The notes under the pieces are model-generated. The model had not been told where the DNA came from, searched no databases, and saw only the letters and a program-made list of their open reading frames with translations. A DNA stretch of 64,000 bases from a virus, in IMG/VR virus record IMGVR_UViG_3300032315_001657, positions 1 through 64,000 of that record; one strand, 5' to 3'. Below, in pieces: positions 61,067-64,000 of this stretch. The position numbers were made by a program, and so were the translations under genes. Positions within the stretch are counted from its first letter, which is position 1. The number at the start of each line of letters is the position of its first letter.

Positions 61067-61731
61067 CGAACCTAGAACAGCGTATATTCAATAAACACTT
61101 AGCCGTATCTCGTTCCCTTCGTAATAAACCTTTCAAGCTTCGTCAGAACTTTGATAACTTCGAACAAGATCCGAAATATATTCATATAAAAAGACTTTCA
61201 ATATTCTTTTCAAAGTATCCAGATGTTAATATGGATACCTATTTTTTATCTCCCTATAAACTTTATCCTGATGTTCAGTATTTTGATTTAGCTTACTTTG
61301 CTTCACCTAGAGCAATAAAGTCATATACAATTTATAAACAACAATTATTTCAAGAATCTCCAGATGCTCAAAAAGATGATGTGAAAGAGTCTCTACAATT
61401 TTTAGTTCGTTATTGCTTACAGAATAAAATACAACTCCACGATTATATCTATCATAAAGATAAAAGCATTGAACCTATCTGGACCTATCATATTAAGCAT
61501 AACAAAATTAACCCTTATGTTTTAATGGAGTTTCCTAATATATTTCATACAATACAGGAAATGCCTAAAGATGAGAGAGAGTTCCTTTTAGGACGTTTCG
61601 GAACTAACTTTCTTGATTACCGGACAAAGTATATGAATTCTAAAGAACTCAGGCCGTTTTTGGAAAAAGCTTTTTTCCGTCTAAAACTTTTTGTAGATAA
61701 AAACTTGAACTCTGCAAAATACAATACATAA
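61063..61731 (+). CDS. 59: Helicase loader, T4 gp59-like
   Basis: A 222-residue, all-helical basic protein. FLVRYCLQNKIQLHDYIYHK (about 107-126) and the size (T4 gp59 is 217) fit gp59, which loads gp41 on gp32-covered forks. It lies directly before gene 32, as expected. Overall similarity is low, so context carries much of the call. Confidence 0.7.
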   Translation: MTNLEQRIFNKHLAVSRSLRNKPFKLRQNFDNFEQDPKYIHIKRLSIFFSKYPDVNMDTYFLSPYKLYPDVQYFDLAYFASPRAIKSYTIYKQQLFQESPDAQKDDVKESLQFLVRYCLQNKIQLHDYIYHKDKSIEPIWTYHIKHNKINPYVLMEFPNIFHTIQEMPKDEREFLLGRFGTNFLDYRTKYMNSKELRPFLEKAFFRLKLFVDKNLNSAKYNT

Positions 61732-61741
61732 TATATCAACT

Positions 61742-62662
61742 ATGACATTCACAAAAAATATGTTTAACGAAATTAAGGCCTCCTTGTCTGATAAAAAAGA
61801 TAGCTCATATAAGGATATCATGAAATTTGAACCCGGGAAGACTTACGTTGTTCGTCTTGTCCCTAACGTAACTGATCCTAAGACTACAATGTATCATTAC
61901 TATCACCATTCCTGGAATAGTCTTTGTACTGGTCAGTTCGTTACTACCCTTTGTCCTTCTACTTACGGAGAGCAATGCCCGATCGATCAATACGTTCTTA
62001 AGACCTACAATACCGGGTCTGCTGAAGATAAAGAAAAAATTAAACCGATCACACGTAAAGAGAATTGGTTTGTTAATGCCTATATTATCTCTGATCCTAC
62101 TAATGCTGAAAACGAAGGTAAAGTTAAGGCTATTCGCTACGGTAAAGAGTTAGCTAAGGTTATCAACGCAGCTATTGACGGAGATGATGCTGATGAGTTT
62201 GGTGTTAAGATCTTTGATGTTGCTGAAGGCTGTTCCCTCAAGATTAAATGCGAGTCTCGTACCGGCATGGGTGGCTCTAGAGCCTTTGTTACATACTCGG
62301 CTTCAAAGTTTACTTCGCCCTCTAAGCTTGAAGGTGTAGATGCTAAGAAGATTGATGGCATCTATGAGTCTGTTCTTGAGCTTGATAAGTTCAATAAGCC
62401 GAAAACCTATGCTGAACTTCAGCGTATGCTTGATCAGCACTTCTTTTGTATTCAGGATGTTACCTCTGTGGAAGAAGATGATGAACCCGTCTCTAAACCT
62501 ACCCCTTCAAAGAAGGATGAAGCATTAAACTCCATCTTTGCAGGTATTAAAGAGGCTACTTCAACTATTGAGCCATCTGTTTCTAAAGTCGAAGTATCTG
62601 AAGAAAAGCCGGCTGTTGATGATACTGATGCTAAACTCAAAGAACTTCTCGCAAGTCTTTAA
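61742..62662 (+). CDS. 32: Single-stranded DNA-binding protein gp32
   Basis: A 306-residue protein. Zinc ligands YHHS (His 55/56), C62, C71 and C79 lie in the OB-fold core, which contains FEPGKTYVVRLVPN (29-42) and ENEGKVKAIRYGKEL. The acidic, disordered tail ends DDTDAKLKELLASL, like T4 gp32, and would contact gp43, UvsY and gp59. Confidence 0.92.
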   Translation: MTFTKNMFNEIKASLSDKKDSSYKDIMKFEPGKTYVVRLVPNVTDPKTTMYHYYHHSWNSLCTGQFVTTLCPSTYGEQCPIDQYVLKTYNTGSAEDKEKIKPITRKENWFVNAYIISDPTNAENEGKVKAIRYGKELAKVINAAIDGDDADEFGVKIFDVAEGCSLKIKCESRTGMGGSRAFVTYSASKFTSPSKLEGVDAKKIDGIYESVLELDKFNKPKTYAELQRMLDQHFFCIQDVTSVEEDDEPVSKPTPSKKDEALNSIFAGIKEATSTIEPSVSKVEVSEEKPAVDDTDAKLKELLASL

Positions 62663-62665
62663 TTT

Positions 62666-63331
62666 ATGTTAAGAAGTAAAAAGAAACTCCAATACGCTAA
62701 TCATAACATTCTTCATTCACCTGAAGAAGTTGAAGGGCTTATTAATAATGCTGCAAAGGCTTATGAAGCTTATCTTGATGCTTTAGGCTTTGATTGGCGT
62801 AACGATCCGAATAGTGCTGATACACCTCGACGGGTTGCTAAGGCTTTTGTTACTGATTTAGCTATGGGGTGTTATTCTGCACCCCCTAAAGTAACCGCCT
62901 TCGATAACGTGGATGGTTATGATGGTATGGTTTGTCAGAACAATATCAAAGTTGTTTCAATGTGCTCTCACCATCATGCACCTTTTATGGGTGTAGCTCA
63001 TGTAGCTTATTTACCCGCTAAGAATGGTAAAGTAATTGGACTATCAAAGCTTAATCGTATTGTAGATTGGTTTTCAAGAAGGCCTCAAGTTCAAGAAAAC
63101 TTAACTATGCAGGTTCATGAGTACATTGATCAAGTTTGCGAGAAGAATAAAGGAGTAGCTATATTAATTGAAGCTAATCATACTTGTTGTTCTAACCGTG
63201 GGATTAAGCATGATTCAACTATGAGAACTGCTAGAATGTCTGGTTCCTTTTTAGATGAAAAAGATAATTCAAGGGCTGAGTTTTACAAATTTGTGGAGTT
63301 TGCCCAAAATAATAAAGGACATATTTCATAA
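62666..63331 (+). CDS. folE: GTP cyclohydrolase I
   Basis: A 221-residue enzyme: SMCSHHHAPF (98-107) with zinc ligands C100 and H103, GLSKLNRIVDWFSRRPQVQE (126-145), and NHTCCSNRGI (171-180) with the third ligand Cys. It turns GTP into dihydroneopterin triphosphate, the first step to QueD, QueE and preQ0/preQ1, so it probably belongs to the deazaguanine DNA modification pathway although placed after gene 32. Confidence 0.92.
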   Translation: MLRSKKKLQYANHNILHSPEEVEGLINNAAKAYEAYLDALGFDWRNDPNSADTPRRVAKAFVTDLAMGCYSAPPKVTAFDNVDGYDGMVCQNNIKVVSMCSHHHAPFMGVAHVAYLPAKNGKVIGLSKLNRIVDWFSRRPQVQENLTMQVHEYIDQVCEKNKGVAILIEANHTCCSNRGIKHDSTMRTARMSGSFLDEKDNSRAEFYKFVEFAQNNKGHIS

Positions 63332-63332
63332 A

Positions 63333-63770
63333 ATGAGTACAATTGAAGAACAACTTGCAACAGCTATTGTAGCTAAGATGGCAGGAGTTGAACTACAAAA
63401 AGTAGACGAACACACCATAACCCAGTCTTCTACTGGTCCAGCTAGAAAGTTAGACCCTAAGTCATTTCTACCAGGTATGCAGCAGCATCAACAGAGGCAA
63501 CAAGATGCAATTGTTGCTGCCGCTAACCGAGAGGCTGAAATGGCATACCCTTTGCCAGTTGATTATGGAAATCAGTCCCAGCCCGTACTTCAAACGTCTC
63601 CAGGTGCACCGCCAGTTTTAGCACAACCTCAAGCTGATCCTAATCAACTCACCTTTGATTTCTTAGATGAAGCTACTACTAAAAAATCTTTAAAACAGCT
63701 TGATTTAATTGTCGATTACCTGTATTCTATTAATAACAAATTAGATAAGGTACTCTCAAAACGTGACTAA
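63333..63770 (+). CDS. Hypothetical protein with Gln/Pro-rich linker
   Basis: A 145-residue protein from ATG 63333. A helical start (IEEQLATAIVAKMAGVEL), a Gln-rich stretch QQHQQRQQ (about 49-56), a Pro/Gln/Ala linker and a C-terminal helix ending INNKLDKVLSKRD. LTFDFLD near 113-119 might be a clamp-binding-type peptide, since the clamp gene follows directly; this is speculative. Confidence 0.55.
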   Translation: MSTIEEQLATAIVAKMAGVELQKVDEHTITQSSTGPARKLDPKSFLPGMQQHQQRQQDAIVAAANREAEMAYPLPVDYGNQSQPVLQTSPGAPPVLAQPQADPNQLTFDFLDEATTKKSLKQLDLIVDYLYSINNKLDKVLSKRD

Positions 63771-64000
63771 CATTCTGTCTCTCAATAAAGAATCTTTTGT
63801 TCAGAAGTTTCTTTCACCTATTAGTAAACTAGCTGATAACGTTTCCATCACTATTGATGATAACGAGGTATTTACTACTTGCGCCTCTCAGGATGGCTCA
63901 GTGGTACTCTTAGCTAGTTACAAAACCGATACAGCTGTTAGAGGTATACCCCGGATAAACCTTCCTGATGTTAAAAAGTTTGTCCGTCTTCTTGATTGCG
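63763..64000 (+). CDS. 45: Sliding clamp gp45, partial (3' end beyond window)
   Basis: Open frame from GTG 63763 to the window edge, about 79 residues seen. It begins VTNILSLNKESFVQKFLSPI, then NVSITIDDNEVFTTCASQDG and INLPDVKKFVRLL, which fits the N-terminal domain of T4-type clamps. Overlaps the upstream gene by 8 bases. In T4 the clamp is also needed for gp55-dependent late transcription. Confidence 0.75.
   Translation, partial: MTNILSLNKESFVQKFLSPISKLADNVSITIDDNEVFTTCASQDGSVVLLASYKTDTAVRGIPRINLPDVKKFVRLLDC

Noticed and set aside
1-64000. CRISPR array, integrase, transposase or attachment sites
   Set aside because: No regularly spaced direct repeats, no tyrosine or serine recombinase motif and no IS-type inverted repeats were seen. 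A virulent lifestyle fits better.

Overview
The window is part of the genome of a large, AT-rich, T4-superfamily tailed phage (myovirus type). The evidence is a nearly complete T4-type replication, recombination and late-transcription core: UvsY, UvsW, late sigma factor gp55, gp47/gp46 nuclease, gp43 polymerase, UvsX, gp41 helicase, a gp59-like loader, gp32, a gp61-type primase and the start of the gp45 clamp. No capsid, tail, terminase or integrase gene is visible. A marine host is plausible (bilin reductase, bS21-like protein, SemiSWEET-like transporter, many sugar genes), but the host cannot be read from the sequence.

Layout. 1-6.7 kb: small genes, many sharing a short N-terminal leader, including a tandem paralogue array at 1.0-3.4 kb. 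6.7-7.9 kb: an AT-hook protein and an HNH nuclease. 8.0-9.3 kb: 15 tRNA genes. 9.4-15.2 kb: bilin reductase, fucosyltransferase, GH130-like propeller, a 982-residue fused glycosyltransferase/methyltransferase and a PQ-loop transporter. 15.2-19.8 kb: tRNA-Val, nucleotide enzymes, bS21-like and histone H1-like proteins, an FkbM methyltransferase. 20.0-21.1 kb: eight more tRNAs. 21.2-26.3 kb: AAA ATPase, RecB-like nuclease, primase. 26.3-34.2 kb, minus strand: leader-bearing small proteins, QueE, a QueD-like protein and nucleotidyltransferases. 34.2-37.8 kb: uvsY, uvsW, 55, 47. 37.8-49.3 kb: an island of 13 glycan genes lying between 47 and 46. 49.3-64 kb: 46, a glycosyltransferase, 43, DpdA-like, formyltransferase, kinase, queF, uvsX, 41, 59-like, 32, folE, 45.

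Three themes stand out. (1) About twenty unrelated small proteins begin with a 10-20 residue amphipathic leader ending in hydrophobic-x-Glu, like the T4 capsid-targeting sequence cut by the prohead protease. Several have T4-late-like TAAATA boxes next to the start codon. I infer a large set of co-packaged virion cargo, with fossil leaders between genes. (2) FolE, QueD-like, QueE, QueF, a DpdA-like transglycosylase and a formyltransferase suggest 7-deazaguanine DNA modification, possibly formylated preQ1. (3) The 24 tRNAs cover every amino acid except Phe. Two of them lack both the D-loop GG and the TTC T-loop and share the T-loop GGCAGTA.

Expression: strong sigma70-like promoters (TTGnnn, 15-17 bp, TAnnAT) and T4-late-like boxes usually lie only 6-9 bases from the start codon and Shine-Dalgarno sites are rare, so many transcripts may be leaderless.
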